Notes: generated by a model from the letters alone, not told the origin. A DNA stretch of 64,000 nt from Plectosphaerella cucumerina (GCA_020746995.1 JAGPXD010000006.1:744001-808000), one strand, 5' to 3'; positions 31,313-44,965 are shown, numbered from the stretch's first letter. Translations and numbers: made by a program.

Positions 31313-34300
31313 GACTGCGTTTTCGTCTCGAAGAGTGACCTCGAAAGTCGGCCCAATGGTTGTCGAGGCCGTTGAATCTACAGCTGCACGTCTTCCGAAT
31401 TGTCCCAATCAGGTCCGGTCGCTTCTCGGTCTCTGCCAATGGGACCCAAAGGTGCCCGGGTGACCGACTGACTGCCGAGACAGATGACTCGCGTGGGTCA
31501 ACAGCAACCCGCCCTGGTCGCCTGTCGCGATGACACTCGACCCGGTTCTTCTGCTTATTTTCGACACTGGTAAAATCAAATACAAGATGTTGATAATTAT
31601 TCGGGAAGTTTGTGAGATCGGATCGTAGATTCGTGGGGCGGCGGAGGACGTGCGCGGTGGACGTTCGTGCGCAACGAGTCCGGGCACTGCAGGGCCGTGG
31701 TGGGCAGATGTGACAGAAATTCAACCAGCGAGGACCAATGGTGACCAAGTTGGCGTCCTCGGGAAATGGGAAGGTTCCCAGTTGTATTCTGGAGCGAGGG
31801 TCGTAGGAGAGATGCCGTCTGGTGGCAAGACGGTCGTCGTAGACTGGGAGACGGCAGAGATTCACGACCCGTGAAGGAGACAGGCCAGAGGAAAGAGCCG
31901 ATGTGGGAAGCTGGGGGGGACGGGTGAGACTTTGTTGATGATGCCCGGCGTGATAGGGACCACCCACTGGCGGAAGCCGGAGACCCTTGCCATGGGACGG
32001 CTGGCCGCCGCCGACACGGAAGAGACTCGATGCCTCCACTTCGAAGATGGACAGGGGGCGCCAGGGTTGGTAGAGGAAGGATGGGTATGCTGGTAATGAG
32101 CAGGCCCCTGTCGACTGCAAGCTGCAACCCATGAACCCTGCCCTCAAGCCTGCACTGTTAGGACCAGTACAGTATGAGTGCGCCAATGTAGACACTGCAT
32201 GGGCAGGGGGGGCTTTCTGTCCACAGACTGTGGGAGGGACCGGAGCACAAGATGCAGAGAGGAGGAGAGCCCCCCCAAATGAGGGTGCAATGCCAACGGC
32301 CGGCGCAGACCTCGCCGCAGCCTTTTTCTTGCCCTGCTCCGAGTCAAGTAAAGTGCCCTCTTCAGAACACTCATTTAGCCTGCCAGCCCGCATGCTCCCT
32401 CTGCAGTGTTACCCTCGTCACCGACCTTGGCGATGGGCCGCTCGGGGATGTCGGGGAGGAGGCATTGGGCCGGCGGCATGGCGCGTGGAAAAGGTTGCAG
32501 CAAGGCAACGCTCGAATTCATCCCCAGGATTTCCATTGAAACGTTCGCTGGGAACGGCGGAGGCTGTTTGCCTAGTCAGGAGCCGAGAACGCTCGACGTC
32601 GATCGTGAAGTGCAGAATATCTCTCTGTGCCCGCCCAGCGTACTCGGAATCCGAACTTCGTCGGCTGCAGTCCTGCTCCTACAAGTACAGTACAGCACAG
32701 TGTTCGCGTTAGGAAGACTTGTCCGCCGCGGTTAGCGGCAGCACGTTGGAACCGGCTTGACGCCGAGGGCCGATACGGCCATGGATTGGGCTGGGCTGGG
32801 AAAGACAAGTCAGTAGAAAATACAGGCCTAATTATTTGCCTACCTATACCGGGAGGCACCTATGTCTTGCCTGACGGCAGGTGGCTGGGGAGCAACACGT
32901 CAGAAACGACAGGAAACGAGGATGGTGGGAGAGGCGCGGCCTGCCGTGCATCACCATGGCTATGGTGCAGTCGGAGGGGGCGCTCACCCGCAACGACAGA
33001 ACAGGCCAGAGGGGGGACAGGGGGACCGATTGGGGTCCTGAGGGGGGCGTTGTGCCAGGAAAACCAGGGTCCCGTCTTGACGGACCGGCAGCCTCCTGGG
33101 CCGGCCGGAGGACAGCCTAGTGCTGGAGACCGGCGGGCGGGGGAAAGACCCTCACCTCCCACGCCGGGCTCCGCCCAAGCAGATGGATTTGCGAATGGTG
33201 TTGGCTGGAGCGAGGCTGGAGGCAGTCGAGACGGCGAACGTGAGCATTGGCGCGGCGTGAACGTGGGCGTGGAACGAAGGGCTCCGGCAACGGCCACGGG
33301 CGTTGGGAATCCGGGGCGCAGATTGAGTGAGGGTCGCGAGATCTCGCTTAGGCGGTCTCGGAGCTGACAGAGCTGCCAGAAGTGCACTGATGGCATCGTC
33401 TGGCCACAGTCGAGGCGCGCCGCGCATATTAAGCTCGTCTGTACATGTGTGGCGCCAGCGCGCGCGTGCAAGCGAACGAGACTGGCGAGGTGGTTAATTA
33501 GGAGATGCATGCGAATCGGTCGTGTGCCAGACGAGCGGGTGCTGTGGCGTGGCCGTTTTGTCTCTTGTGTGGAGAGAAGTATACAGGTTTGATCATGCCC
33601 CCATCGGCTGTGCGGCGTTGCTCGCCGTCCGACACTTTGGAGAGGTGGGGCAACTTGAAGTGTCAACCCAGGGCCAAGCAAGCGCTCGCTGTCGCATGAC
33701 AGATGGACCGACCGAGGGCATATCCACCCAGCCCCAGGTTTTCCGCCAAAAGCGTGCGTGCAAATGTGCAACCCCTTGTGACGGGGGGAGAAGAGAGCGT
33801 GGCGGGGTTGCATCACCGGCAGGGTCAACCTCGGCGGGCAAGTCGCGCATGTTGGTTAGTACCTCCGAACCTCGTGCGCTGAGGGGGAGCGGAGGCCAGA
33901 TGCCAGTCGCCGGATAGACGGGCAGATGGGGAGTGACAGCGGCCCCAGGAAAACCTGCCACTGTTCTCGTAGGGTCCTCCGCGTTCCAGCAGGGGGGGTT
34001 CGAGGTAGGTTGGCTACCAGCCCTGTGCATGGCCATCCGTTGGCGTCCCGTCGCGGCCAGACTCCAGAAGCGGCGGGCCGACAGACGGTGTGATTCCGGT
34101 GGAAAGTTGCTCGAAAGAAATTACGAGTCGGAGAGGCAGCGAGCTCGAGGTATTCGTAAGAAAGAAAATAGGACAAGGAAGGCATGGCGACGCGACACGG
34201 CACGTTGGGGACGACATGAAGCGACGCGACGCGTAACCGACCGACCGACACAGCCGGGGCGAGCGGGTGATGCCTCCATCATCCATGCTCCATGGATGAT

Positions 34301-37300
34301 GCCCCTTGGGTGAGGTCGTAGGTTCCATGTTGCTGGGAGAGAAACGGTGAATCAGTGATATGCAAGCTCCAATCAGCCGAGTCATAAGCGCGCATCTTCA
34401 GCGAGTCCGAGGTCGTCGTCAGGGTGGAGGCTGCCACAGTCGAAATGACGACCATCCGTCCTTGGGTCCGGGGAAATTGGGCCTGGACCAAAGTCTGACA
34501 AGGTGGCAGCACCCAGTCGTCGCGGCGCGGTGACGTGAGGATGGAAGAGATTTGTCGTCATGCCCTTCAGGTGAGGCAGCAGAAGAGGCGGGGCGATGGC
34601 GGTAGCGGCATCGGCAGCGGCATCGATTGCATGGCGTCGCCGGGTAAAAAAGCATCAGGCAGCTCGGTTCTGTTCATGTCGGCCAGGCCGTCGGCGTCGG
34701 CGAAGGTCGCTGTGATGCGTGATGCGGCCCCTTCTCACCTCTCCGCCTAAAGAGCTGCTGCATCGCGCAGTGACGGTGACGGGCGGCTGGGACGGACGGG
34801 ACGGGAGCACTTGCAGAGAAAAGCAAATTGGCCCTTGTTTGCACGATCCTGCCTGCCATGCCGTGCCTCAGTGCAGTGCATGCCTGCCATGCGTGCAGAA
34901 CCAAGGGGTGGGTTCCAGTAGGCGGTCGACAGGAGGGTGTGGTCGAAGGGAGGCAGGTCAGGTCAGGTTGATGCCGGGGAGAGGAGGGGGCAGAGCCAGA
35001 GGAGAGTGAGATGACGGGCAAGTGGACAGACAGATGAGAGATGTCGAGGTTGTGGGTGCCAATGATTGCATCTGAGTGTGGTGTGGAGGTGGAGGCACAC
35101 TGTCTCCTTGGTGAGTGAGGTGCAGCGAGAGGTGCAGGGCAAGAGCGAGGCAGGCGCGGGCAGGAGCGAGGCAGGTGTGAGCGAGGCAGGTGCAAGGCAG
35201 GCGCAAGGAAGGTGCAGCGGAAGTGGACGTGGCCCGAGGAGGTGCTCTCGGCTGGGCTGTCTCCTAAAGTCCCAACGGGCAACAACGCACCTGCCGTGTT
35301 GTACCTCAGATGGCCTAGTACCTGTACCTCCTTCCCCAAGCTGACAGGACTTCTTCCACCAACGGTTGGCCAACAAGACAAGACCAGCAGCTGTTCTCCT
35401 CCTTCGCTCGGCACCCGCTCATTGGACAACTCGTCCCCGTCAAGCATTCTCGTACCGGTACACCATCTACCTTGACGTCCTGCCGTCCGCTTCAAGCTCT
35501 GATGGAGGTGAGGTGGTTTCCCTGAGGTGAGACGGAACTGCATCTGAGCTGATGCATACTCCCCAATTACAAACTTCCCGTCATCACATCCCATCACTGA
35601 CCGGCCGACGTCGAACCTTTCCACACACACAGACACACCCACCCATCCACGGCATCTCTCGGTTCCTTGCAGAAAGCGGCCCCTTCCTCGACCTGCTAGC
35701 TCCATACCCTCCTCCAATGTGTTCCTCTCGCGGCTGAGCTGCGTGACCTGCACCTCACGACATCGTCGCCAACATCGCCAACATGACCGAACCAACCGCC
35801 ATCATGCTATCAAGTCCTTTTTGGTCGCCTTGACCTTTCGACAGCTGCCGTTTCGGATCACCACAGATCATGATCTGCGCACCTGGTGGGCCCCAGACAG
35901 GGCCTCCCCGCCCGACCAGTGGACAAATCCACACGTCCCTGTACGAGTCCTGGAGAGTTGATGACTGCGCAGACGAGAGCACCTGCACTGTGCTGGAACA
36001 AGCCGTTCAACTTGGCACGATACTGGCGCGCCGACGAGAGGAGCAGAGGGGGTGCTGGCCGCGCCAGGGGGTTCATCTCTTCTGCAGGTCCCGTCCCGGC
36101 CACACCGTCTGCCCTGTCTGCCCTGTCTGTGCTCTCCCTGCCCTGTCAGTGTCACGGGCTGGGTTGCCAACGGCGCCACATCCCGGCGGACCCTTCGATC
36201 CTTCTTCGAGGCTTGATCCCGGCCCCTGTCAGGGCTACCTACCAACTCCTTTCGTTGCAGACAGCGACAGGACAGGGGGACCGCCAGCCAGCCACTGGGG
36301 AAGCACGTCGACTGCGTTTCCCGGGACCTCGCAAGCCTCGTCAGGGTCCAGAACCGCCGGTGCCTCGATTCCCCCAGTCCTCGAGACCTGACACCGTACG
36401 ATCTCTCCCCACCATTTAGGAAGCCCTGCCGCGGTTCCGCGGTTCCGTCTTGATACAGGACTTGTACTTGCCGTGGCAGGCACAACGAGCCGCGGTAGTC
36501 CAGTTCGTTATCTCCTCATCGACCATCCTACGAGCCAACGGGTCCTCCTCGGCGGTTGGCCGACGTGGGGAACGAAGAGATGCCGTTAGTGGCAACTCCA
36601 AGCCTAGCAGCAGCGCTCACCAAGCACAAGCATACTTGTAGTGCCAACTGCTCCATACCTGAGTGGAAAGGCCACAGAGAACCCGCTGGAAGACCTGCGC
36701 CTCTGCACGCGCGGCGGGGGTCTGTTCCCACACGACCAAGTTGGTTCTCCGTGCAGATGGCGGCGCCCAGCACCATTTACCGGCGCTTTCAGTTGCGGGG
36801 GCGGCGACGACGCTCTTGACGGGAGCCTCTGAAGCTCTGAGCCATGGAACCCCCAGCGGCGGCCGACATGCATTAGGCGGCGTGTGCCTGGCCCACTGAC
36901 GCCTCGCATGCACGCACAGACGGATGGTCCCCATGTGCGTATCGCAGGCACACACAAAGCATCAGGGCTCGGCAGGACCGCACATGCTCAACACGCAAGT
37001 CTTTACGAGGGCATATCCGCCATCCGGCAGAACCTGGGCTCACCCCCATCATGCCCCCATACTTGCTGTCGCCTTTCTAGGAGCGGGGTGTCCCGCCGCG
37101 GCGGAACGCTGCGTTTTTTTCTGTCAGTGGGCGCCCCAGGCCATCAAGACGGGGAGGGTTGAGTTGTACGATGAGCGAGACGCACACCGCATCATGCAGG
37201 CAAGACAAGCCCTGACATGGCAGAATGCAAGCTGCAGGGGATCCAGGAGACAGACAGGCAACTGCTGAACGCGAGCAATTGTTGGGTCAAGGATTGCCTG

Positions 37301-40300
37301 CGCTGCGGAGGTCGAACACACGACGACGCACTTTGCCTGCTGCGCCTTACAAGATCTCCCGTCTCGACATCCGGAGGTGACCCTCGCGAGGTGATCGCCG
37401 CCGGGGAGACATGTCGTTCAGATACTAGGCACGCACCGCACCAAATCAATGGCCAGTCCTAATTAAAGAATGCGCATTCTTCCTCGTCGAGTCGTCCCCG
37501 GGGCCGCTCGGTGGGCCAGCGACCACGATGATGACTCTCGCGCATGGAGCAAACTTCCATACAACACCCCGGCAGCGCGGAAGACCACAAGGTTGCCGGG
37601 TCCTTCCTTTTCTACCACCCCGAGTGCGAGGCGACGATGACGGGGACAGCCGGCCAACAATGCAGCAGCTCGAGCCTTCGCGGGCCCGCTTGCCCGCGCG
37701 AGAAACCTGCGCAGTCAGGGCAGGGCACCTTTTGGCGAGGGCAGCCTGCGTGCATGTCATGATGCAGGCTGGAAAACGCCCTTATACAAGAGCCTGGGCT
37801 TGCAGGCCGCTGGCTGTCGGCTGTCGAAGCGAACGTTTGCCAAAGTTTGCCTCTGCAGGTCGAAGACAGTCTGGCTGATAGAACCACTGACAAGGCGCGT
37901 GTACCTGCAGGCCGGCCTGGAGCTACCACAAAGCCTCTGAGAGAACTCGGACGAAAACGACCGGCAACTCCATGCGAGACGAGTCTACTGCTTGCCGCCG
38001 CCGGCTTGCGGATATGCAAACTCGCTCGAACGCTTGACAAACGGTGGACCATGCCGACGGCGTCCCTGACATGGCAATCCTCGTCAGTTTGTAAGGCCTT
38101 GGCACGTCACTCCCAAAATGCGTTGTTTGCGAGTCAATTGGGACAGGGCAGCGCATCTCCATCTGGCCGGCTTCGTCGCTCCAGCATCCATCCCCATCTG
38201 GCAGTTAGTTGTCCGTCCCTCCCCTGACCCGCTCACCATCAGACTTATGCAAGGCACCTTGTTAGCGTGTGAACCGAGGCACCCAGGCACAGCAGGGCGG
38301 GACGCGGATGCGGACGCGGACACTGGAGAACTGGGCCCGCCCACCTCTCGTGACAGTGGATCACTGTTACGCAACACTCGCAGGCTTGCAGCTCTTGCGG
38401 CGTCCGCCGTGCTTAACACCGACTGCCTTTGCCCACTTGCTTCTGTGCTGCTGCTGCGGGAGGGGATGGATCGGTCAGTTATCGAAAAAGAGGAAGCACG
38501 GCACGCGGTGCCACCACCTTGGACAGCTCGGTTTGGCCCGTCTTTAAAGAAGCACCAACGACAGCAACGTCTGGCCGTCGTCACAGATGTCCCTGTCAGT
38601 AAGTACCAGGTTGACGAGCCAAGCTAACAGTACCAGCCAGGGAGCCATGACAACGCAACCATGCATGCCCTCCTGTCTATGATGTTGGGCCCCAGGGCCC
38701 CAAGGTCCCCGACGGAGCTTGGGTTGATTGATAGACGGATGGGTCTTGTCGATCTCTCCTCTGTGTGGCATCGGAAATCCGTCCTCGACACCCCCTCGCC
38801 CGCCCAATGCCGGCCTCTGTCCCACTAACATGGCCTAGTCTGGCACTGGCACACCACAGTCGGCCTTTCGACCTCCTGCTTGTGGACGACCGTCGACCGG
38901 TGTGGGTGGCCGGTGTCTCGGGCTCTTCTTGACGTCTTCCCCGGTTGGCACGATGGAACCTGACAAGCATTGGCTTTTCATCCGATGTATTCTAGAACGG
39001 TTAGGTTTCTGCTGGCGCGGTGGGCTTGCTGTTTCAAGATGATCGCTCCAAATTTGGCTATGCTAGGTGGCACGGCGCGAAACTGAACGTTGGGCAGACA
39101 AGACCGACGCGTCTCTCCAGCCTCCGAGTCCCCCTATCATTTTTCTTTCTTCCTTCTGCCGGTCCCCCTGCCGCGCCTTGCGGGTTCGTCGTCATCGGTC
39201 GACGACGCCCGGCGGTGACGGCCCTCTTTGCTTTACGATGCAGAGGAGGCCGGGTCGGCGGGGGCCATGCGAGCACTGCCGAGCAGGCCGAAGCAAAGCT
39301 GGACGCGCCTGAAGAAGTACCGTGTGCAGCTCGTACTACTATAATGCGGATCCGCGAAAGTCTGAGAGCTCGAGTCGACGATGTGCGCTGGCAGGGAAGG
39401 CTTGTGTGGAAGGGCCATCAAGGGCTCCGGGTACTCCCTGCAGTCGGTGGTCCTGCCACAGTGCCCAGCTCCCCTGGCCTGGCCCCAGCGCGCCGCCAGC
39501 CTCGTTTTTGGTGGCCCGTCCCCTCAAGGTGCTACGAATAGCTAGCAGGCTGGCGGTCTTTCCCGTGCCGTCCCGGCAGTGCATCCCCCGGTCACCAGCC
39601 CAGCCCTTTCACCGCCCCTCTCTCTACCGGATCGTGATCGACTTTCTACAATGCGACATCTTCCCCGGTGCTGGCAGGGGCCTGGTCGCTGTCTTGACGC
39701 AGAATGTCTCACAGCACGTGTCAGGCGGCTTGTAGACTACAATGGCGCGGGAGGGACGACCCCCAACGCCAGCCATCATCGACTCACAGTTTTTCTGCAC
39801 GGTATAGCACGGGGCGGTAAGGCGGGCGCCAGTCCAAACAAAAAAATCTTCGGACGATGCCCCGGTGACGCGGGTGGTGGTGTCGGCAGTGGTGTACCAT
39901 TGACTAGAGTGTCTGAAGTTGACGAGCTCCGGACGTTTTCTGGTGGTTCCTCCGGTCTGGTCGAGAAAGCTCTGACTGGGGGTTTGGTCAAACTTCAACG
40001 GGAGAGGGTGACACCACACACACCCTTGAGGAGACGGGACGGGGTCGATCTTGTTATTCCGAGGCGGGATTCAATCTTCCTCGGGGGGAGGTGGACTACG
40101 AGTCGCACCATGCCCCGAGCTACCTTATTTGATGGCCCCCTTACCGGTCGTGGACGTAATTGGGAATAGGGGCAACGACGTTCGTGTTTAGATGGAAGAT
40201 ACCGCGGCCAAGGTAATGCCATGACCCCGAGGTCCATCGAAGGTCAACATCGCTTTGAATGTACAGGACAATTGCAGCCTCGGACACTACAACACCTTCA

Positions 40301-40405
40301 TCGTTGAATATGTTTGTGAAATATTTTTCAAATTCCATGCTACCAGAACCGCCCAAATTGCCCAACATACATGTCCCATTCAGTTCCGTTCATTCTTCGA
40401 TAAGC
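31313..40405. other. 9.1-kb gene-free region
   Basis: I found no convincing coding gene. Open frames such as 32860-33828 (minus), 34674-35795 (minus) and 39579-40169 (plus) read as random Arg/Pro/Ser/Cys-rich translations of GC-rich DNA without domains or a consistent start. The DNA remains GC-rich, so it does not look like a RIP-degraded transposon. It includes a small direct-repeat patch around 35143-35190. It could be an extended promoter or leader for the CRIB-motif gene, a home for long noncoding RNAs, or both. Confidence 0.5.
35119..35220 (+). repeat. Small degenerate direct-repeat patch
   Basis: GAGCGAGGCAGG occurs three times, at 35143, 35164 and 35179 (spacings 21 and 15), flanked by related GGTGCAGG and GGCAGGCGCAAGG words. 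Likely a minor minisatellite formed by slippage. Confidence 0.7.
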
Positions 40406-41497
40406 TTATGCCTCGCTTTGCACAGTTGGGTTGCTCGTCATCTTGCTGGCTTGCGTGGTCTTGGTTTCCACCTCGCGGCTCACCATCCGATCCCTTTCGT
40501 CAAACACGACCCTCGTCTTGATGACGGTTGTGTAGCCACCTGGTTCCGTCCTCTCCTCAGTCGTGATATCTTCCCTGTACCCGTCCGGAAGCTTGCCATC
40601 ATTCGTGCTCCGTGGCACATATGAGTTGGGCCCGAGAACGAGATCGCCAATTTTGGACACGTGGCCGAAGGATGCCTGGAGAGATTTGGCGAGCACCTTT
40701 CCGTGCTCTATCAACTCGTAGAGTTCTTCCTCAATCTCTGCCTCTCCTGATCTCGCAGGGGGGCTCTCGAGTTGTGCAGCGATGCGCATCTTCTGCTCAT
40801 CCGGGCTGCTGCCCCTGTCCCCAGCTGCGGCGCCATCCTTTTTGGTGTGGAAAGGATCGTCCTGATCACCCAACCACCGGCGCCATCTCTCATGAATGGC
40901 CTTGTTCAAGAAATCCGGCCTGGGCTCCCAGCCATCCCAAAGGCCCTGACGTGTGAGCTGATGAAGCCAGAGCATCGGCGGCAGTCCTCTGGGGAACGAC
41001 TGTAGCCATTCTTTCTTCATGGCATATCTTACATTGATGTCTTCAAGGCCCTGACCACTGGTGACGCGGAGCAGGTCCTCGAAGGCATCATCGAACCCAA
41101 ACACGGAAGGATCTGCCCCCTCCGGTAGATCCCGGGGAACGGGTTGTGGCAGTTGCCTCAACATGAGAGGTGAATAAGGAGAGTCGAGGATGAAAGACAT
41201 CCACGCAAGCTGATACATGGACTCGGCGGAAGCCTCGACCTCGGCAAGAAACTCTGAGGGTAGAGACGACCAGATCGAATTGCTGTTGGAGGATTGGAGC
41301 TCGCTCGAGGCTGGTGAAGGTGTCTTTGCTGAAGCGGCAGCAGCGGGTGGCGTCTCGGGCCAGCGACCGTCGATGTACATGCTTTTTGAGACAGAGGACG
41401 GGATTCCTAGGGTGCTCCTAATGGCCGCCGCAATATGAGAGTCGACATTTTGCTTGAATCGAATGAAGAAGCTGGTGAAAGTGTCGTCGTCGGGCAT
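40406..41497 (-). CDS. Uncharacterised protein, 363 aa
   Basis: One exon from the ATG at 41497 (MPDDDTFTSFFIRF). The frame continues to 41515 but only to a TTG codon, so I use the ATG. I do not recognise a domain. The N-terminal 40 residues look amphipathic and helical (FKQNVDSHIAAAIRSTLG). A Ser/Ala-rich linker follows, then a Trp- and Pro-rich central part (GLPPMLWLHQLTRQGLWDGW), and a charged C-terminus rich in Glu, Thr and Lys. There is no signal peptide or membrane segment. The uninterrupted frame, balanced composition and ordinary codon use make it look like a real conserved gene. Function unknown. Confidence 0.75.
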   Translation of the reverse strand: MPDDDTFTSFFIRFKQNVDSHIAAAIRSTLGIPSSVSKSMYIDGRWPETPPAAAASAKTPSPASSELQSSNSNSIWSSLPSEFLAEVEASAESMYQLAWMSFILDSPYSPLMLRQLPQPVPRDLPEGADPSVFGFDDAFEDLLRVTSGQGLEDINVRYAMKKEWLQSFPRGLPPMLWLHQLTRQGLWDGWEPRPDFLNKAIHERWRRWLGDQDDPFHTKKDGAAAGDRGSSPDEQKMRIAAQLESPPARSGEAEIEEELYELIEHGKVLAKSLQASFGHVSKIGDLVLGPNSYVPRSTNDGKLPDGYREDITTEERTEPGGYTTVIKTRVVFDERDRMVSREVETKTTQASKMTSNPTVQSEA

Positions 41498-42410
41498 CTT
41501 GTAGCGGTGGAGCAATCTTCGCGCCGATTGTTGAGGAAGCCGGGGTTGTAGTTCGCGGCGTCGAATAAGATATGTAGAGCCCGGAGCGTAGTCGATGAAG
41601 TGAGTTTTAGGAGTGTGGAAGGAACGAGACTCCGTAGATGTACTGACTGAAACTCACTTTGATGCGGGTGGCGTGAGAGTGAAGATATCGTGGCGAACAT
41701 TCCACGGGTCACCTCACCCGGTAGTTGCCATTTGTTGGGGTAGCCACGGGTACTGGTCGTCTGGAATGTGGCTGACCCCGGTGCCCAGCCACATGACATG
41801 ACGGCATCAGCGACGAATGAGCCACATCTGACCTCACACCCAAGACACCTAACGTTCTGACAGTGGCCACAGTGATCGGGCGCCTTTTTCTAGCATGTGC
41901 CCCCCCACCTCGACCCTGAACACTCGCGCCCTGGTTGGTCCCCTGACGCCAAGGGCCGCTAGGCCGTGTCCACTGGGCGAAATCGCAAGTTCCACAGTCC
42001 GTTGGTGCTGCAACCACAGAGGTGGATGAGAATGGATCTTGGAAGGCTCGGCAGCTCGGGTCATCTTCACCTTCCCTCAGGCCTGCTTTGGCCGCTCATG
42101 CGATACTGCCCAAGCAATGCATCATGCTTAGAACTCCAAGGTTTTACCGCAAACCCCTCCTGATACGTGACTGATCAAGTCGTTCTCTCACTCTCCCACG
42201 GCCCCGACGACAGGGACGGAATCGCCGGTGCAATCCCTACAGAGTCTGTCGCGGATCCATGCCGAGATCCCGCCGCAGCAGCGCCGCGCCCTTGTCGTCA
42301 CCTACGCCGGTTCTCCGCACGCCCAGCCGACGCATCTTCATCATATCCCGTCGTCGCTTTCCTACCATACGGGTCTCGCTGAGCCCACGACTTTTTCGCT
42401 CCCATCGCCG
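41498..42410. promoter_or_regulatory. Divergent intergenic region
   Basis: This 913-bp region holds promoters for the uncharacterised gene (left) and the NIPA-like transporter (right). The transporter frame is open upstream of its ATG back to a GTG at 42228. I saw nothing else. Confidence 0.5.
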
Positions 42411-44620
42411 ATGATGGGGATACCCGGCCATTCCGCCTATCCGACGGCATCACCGATCGCTGCCGCTGCCGCTGCAGCAGCCTCCGGAACCCCCGACGGA
42501 CACGATGGCGATGGCGGCAAGGAGCTTCAGAACTGGTCGTCCCTAATCGGTATCGTCACGGCCATCGTCGGCAATGTCCTCATTGCCCTCGCCCTCAACG
42601 TCCAGAGATACGCGCACCTCCGACTGCACCGCGAGCGCGAGCGAAATAGGCGGCAGGCCAAGGAAGCCCTACGACATTCCCAGGACGGGAGGCAGAACGG
42701 GTCCTACGGGACGCTGAACACCAACGGCGGCGGCGGCGGCGCTGGGCGCCACAGCGCTCGCTCGAATGGCCAACACGACGCCGACGACGATGCAGAAGAT
42801 GCCCGCGAGTCCGACCATCTCACCAGATCCTTCCACTCCGAGGGGACGGGCAGTTCTGACTCTTCCGGCGACGATACCAACTCGACATACCTCCGATCCC
42901 CATACTGGTGGTTGGGCCAAGTCTTGATCACAGTGGGCGAGCTGGGGAACTTCCTCGCCTACGGTTTTGCGCCAGCCTCCATCGTGTCGCCGCTGGGCGT
43001 GGTCGCCTTGGTGTCGAACTGCATTATCGCTCCAATTCTCTTCAAGGAGACCTTTCGCCGGCGCGATTTCGCCGGAGTCATCATAGCCGTTGGCGGAGTC
43101 GTCACCGTCGTCCTCAGCGCCAACACGCAGGAGACGAAGCTCGACCCCCATGACGTCTGGGATCATATCACCACGATCGAATTCGAGGTCTACTTGGCTG
43201 TCACCATGTCTCTGATTGCCGTCCTCATGTGGGCGAGTCCGCGCTACGGCAACAGGACCATCCTGATAGACCTGGGCCTCGTTGGTCTTTTTGGTGAGCC
43301 TTCCCACACATCAACGAGATGCCATGTCATCTGTCGCATGTGCCGCTGGTGTGCCTTTACTGACCCTGACCCGATACAGGCGGCTACACGGTCCTCTCCA
43401 CGAAGGGCGTCTCCTCCATGCTTTCCTCGGCCCTTTTCAGGGCCTTTACAACACCCGTCACCTACGCGCTGCTCTTCATCCTGCTCTCCACGGCAGTCAT
43501 GCAAGTCCGTTATGTCAACAAGGCATTGCAGCGCTTCGACTCGACTCAGGTGATACCTATCCAGTTTGTCACATTCACGCTGTGCGTCATCATTGGCAGC
43601 GCGGTTCTCTACCGCGACTTTGAGCGCACGTCGGCGGAGCAGGCCGCCAAGTTCGTGGGCGGCTGCCTTTTGACGTTTTTCGGCGTCTTCCTCATTACTA
43701 GTGGAAGACCGAGGGGCGACGAAGAGGAGGACAGGCTCTCCGATGCCGAAGGTGTTGAGGAGACAATAGGGCTCGCCGCCCAAGATCACGGCCACCCCGG
43801 GCCGCAATCCATCGATTCGACGCCTAGCTCGCGCCGGTCATCGAGAGCGTCCCGGCTTAGCTACCTGGTGGGCGACCCGAAACTTTACGGCATGAGCCAC
43901 GACTCTGGCATCCCAACCGCTCGCGCAGGCAGCGGTCCACCGCTGAGAAGTCCAGGAGTCGCCGAATACAGAGACCTCCTCGGCAACGAATGGGACGATT
44001 CGGACAGAGACGGCACCCCCTCTGGAGGTCCTCGCATGATCTCGGATAGTGCCTTGCCCACCCTAACCACAATGTCGGCCACCCCCTCGGAACCAAGCAC
44101 GCCGTTCCGCGAGCTGCAGGGGCCATTCCCCTACAACAGCTTGCCCGAAGAGCCCTTCCACCCACGCCCGGCGCTGTCGACGCCAGTGCTCGCGCAACGA
44201 TCCCAAACCCATCAGTACAGCGGCCCGATATTCTCGCCATCACCACTCTCTTCCACCGTCAACGCCGTTGTCAAAGACACCCTGCTCAGGAACGCACAGA
44301 ACCCTCTTATGAAACGGCCCTCGGTCAAGAGATTACGAACCTCGATCCGAGCCAGCCTCTTCATGTCTGAAGATGAAATACGAGCTCAGCGAGACATCGA
44401 GGCCGAGGCACACCGGAAAAGACTCGCCTCCCGGTCACAAGACCACATCACGCATTTCCCCGACCCAAGCGAGGCTGAAGCCCTGGCCGCCAGCCAGGAC
44501 TCCCCGGGATCTGCTGGCAGGCGGCCGCGGAGCATGAGCGATACGCTAGGGCACCTCTTCCGAGTTAAGCGGAAGAAGGGGCGCCCAGCGGAGGAGCAAG
44601 ATGACGCCGAAGGTTGTTGA
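42411..44620 (+). CDS. NIPA-family magnesium transporter
   Basis: Exon 1 (42411-43293) and exon 2 (43380-44620), with an 86-nt intron, encode 707 aa. The intron falls in the family motif, restoring GLVGLFGGYTVLSTKGVSS. The core has about nine membrane helices, starting with SLIGIVTAIVGNVLIALALN, then WWLGQVLITVGELGNFLAYG, FAPASIVSPLGVVALVSN, and others to LLTFFGVFLITSG. These are typical of NIPA/DUF803 proteins, which move Mg2+ across the plasma or endosomal membrane. A long Gly/Asn/Ser-rich insert between the first two helices and a disordered C-terminal tail of about 300 residues, with many SP/TP sites, are extra to the animal proteins but common in fungi. An upstream exon with an earlier start is possible. 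Confidence 0.87.
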
Positions 44621-44965
44621 CTTGGCGACCTGATAGAAGGGACCTGGCGTACCCAACTGCATTGTTTAGCGGCGTTTTTCTTCTTCAGGCATGTCGGGAG
44701 AGTTGGATAGGCCTTCCATGAGACGTGGCTTAGTCTTCCCGGTGGCCCTTGGATTGTTGCACCTGTTTTTTTCGTGGACGCTGCCCATGCTGATACCACA
44801 TTATATTAATACCACGTTAGACGAAGTGTCATTATGTACCATCGTCGCTCTCACGATTTCCCAAGACGCTGTCAATATTGAATGGTTATGCATTAAGAAA
44901 CACCCAAACGGTTCGGTCAACGCCAGATACATACGAGGCAGTGGCAGCATGGACCTCATGCAAAA
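44621..44965. other. Convergent 3' region, no gene seen
   Basis: This 345-bp segment lies between the transporter and nop4 stops. It includes an AT-rich patch (TTATATTAAT near 44801-44810) suitable for 3' end formation. Nothing else was recognised. Confidence 0.6.

Noticed and set aside
32860..33828. 322-codon open frame on the minus strand in the gene desert
   Set aside because: No domain or conserved motif, composition rich in Arg, Pro, Ser and His as expected from random GC-rich DNA, and no supporting splice or promoter context.
34674..35795. 373-codon open frame on the minus strand
   Set aside because: Low-information translation (Cys/Arg/Trp-rich then Pro/Ser/His-rich), runs across the direct-repeat patch, and no recognisable family.
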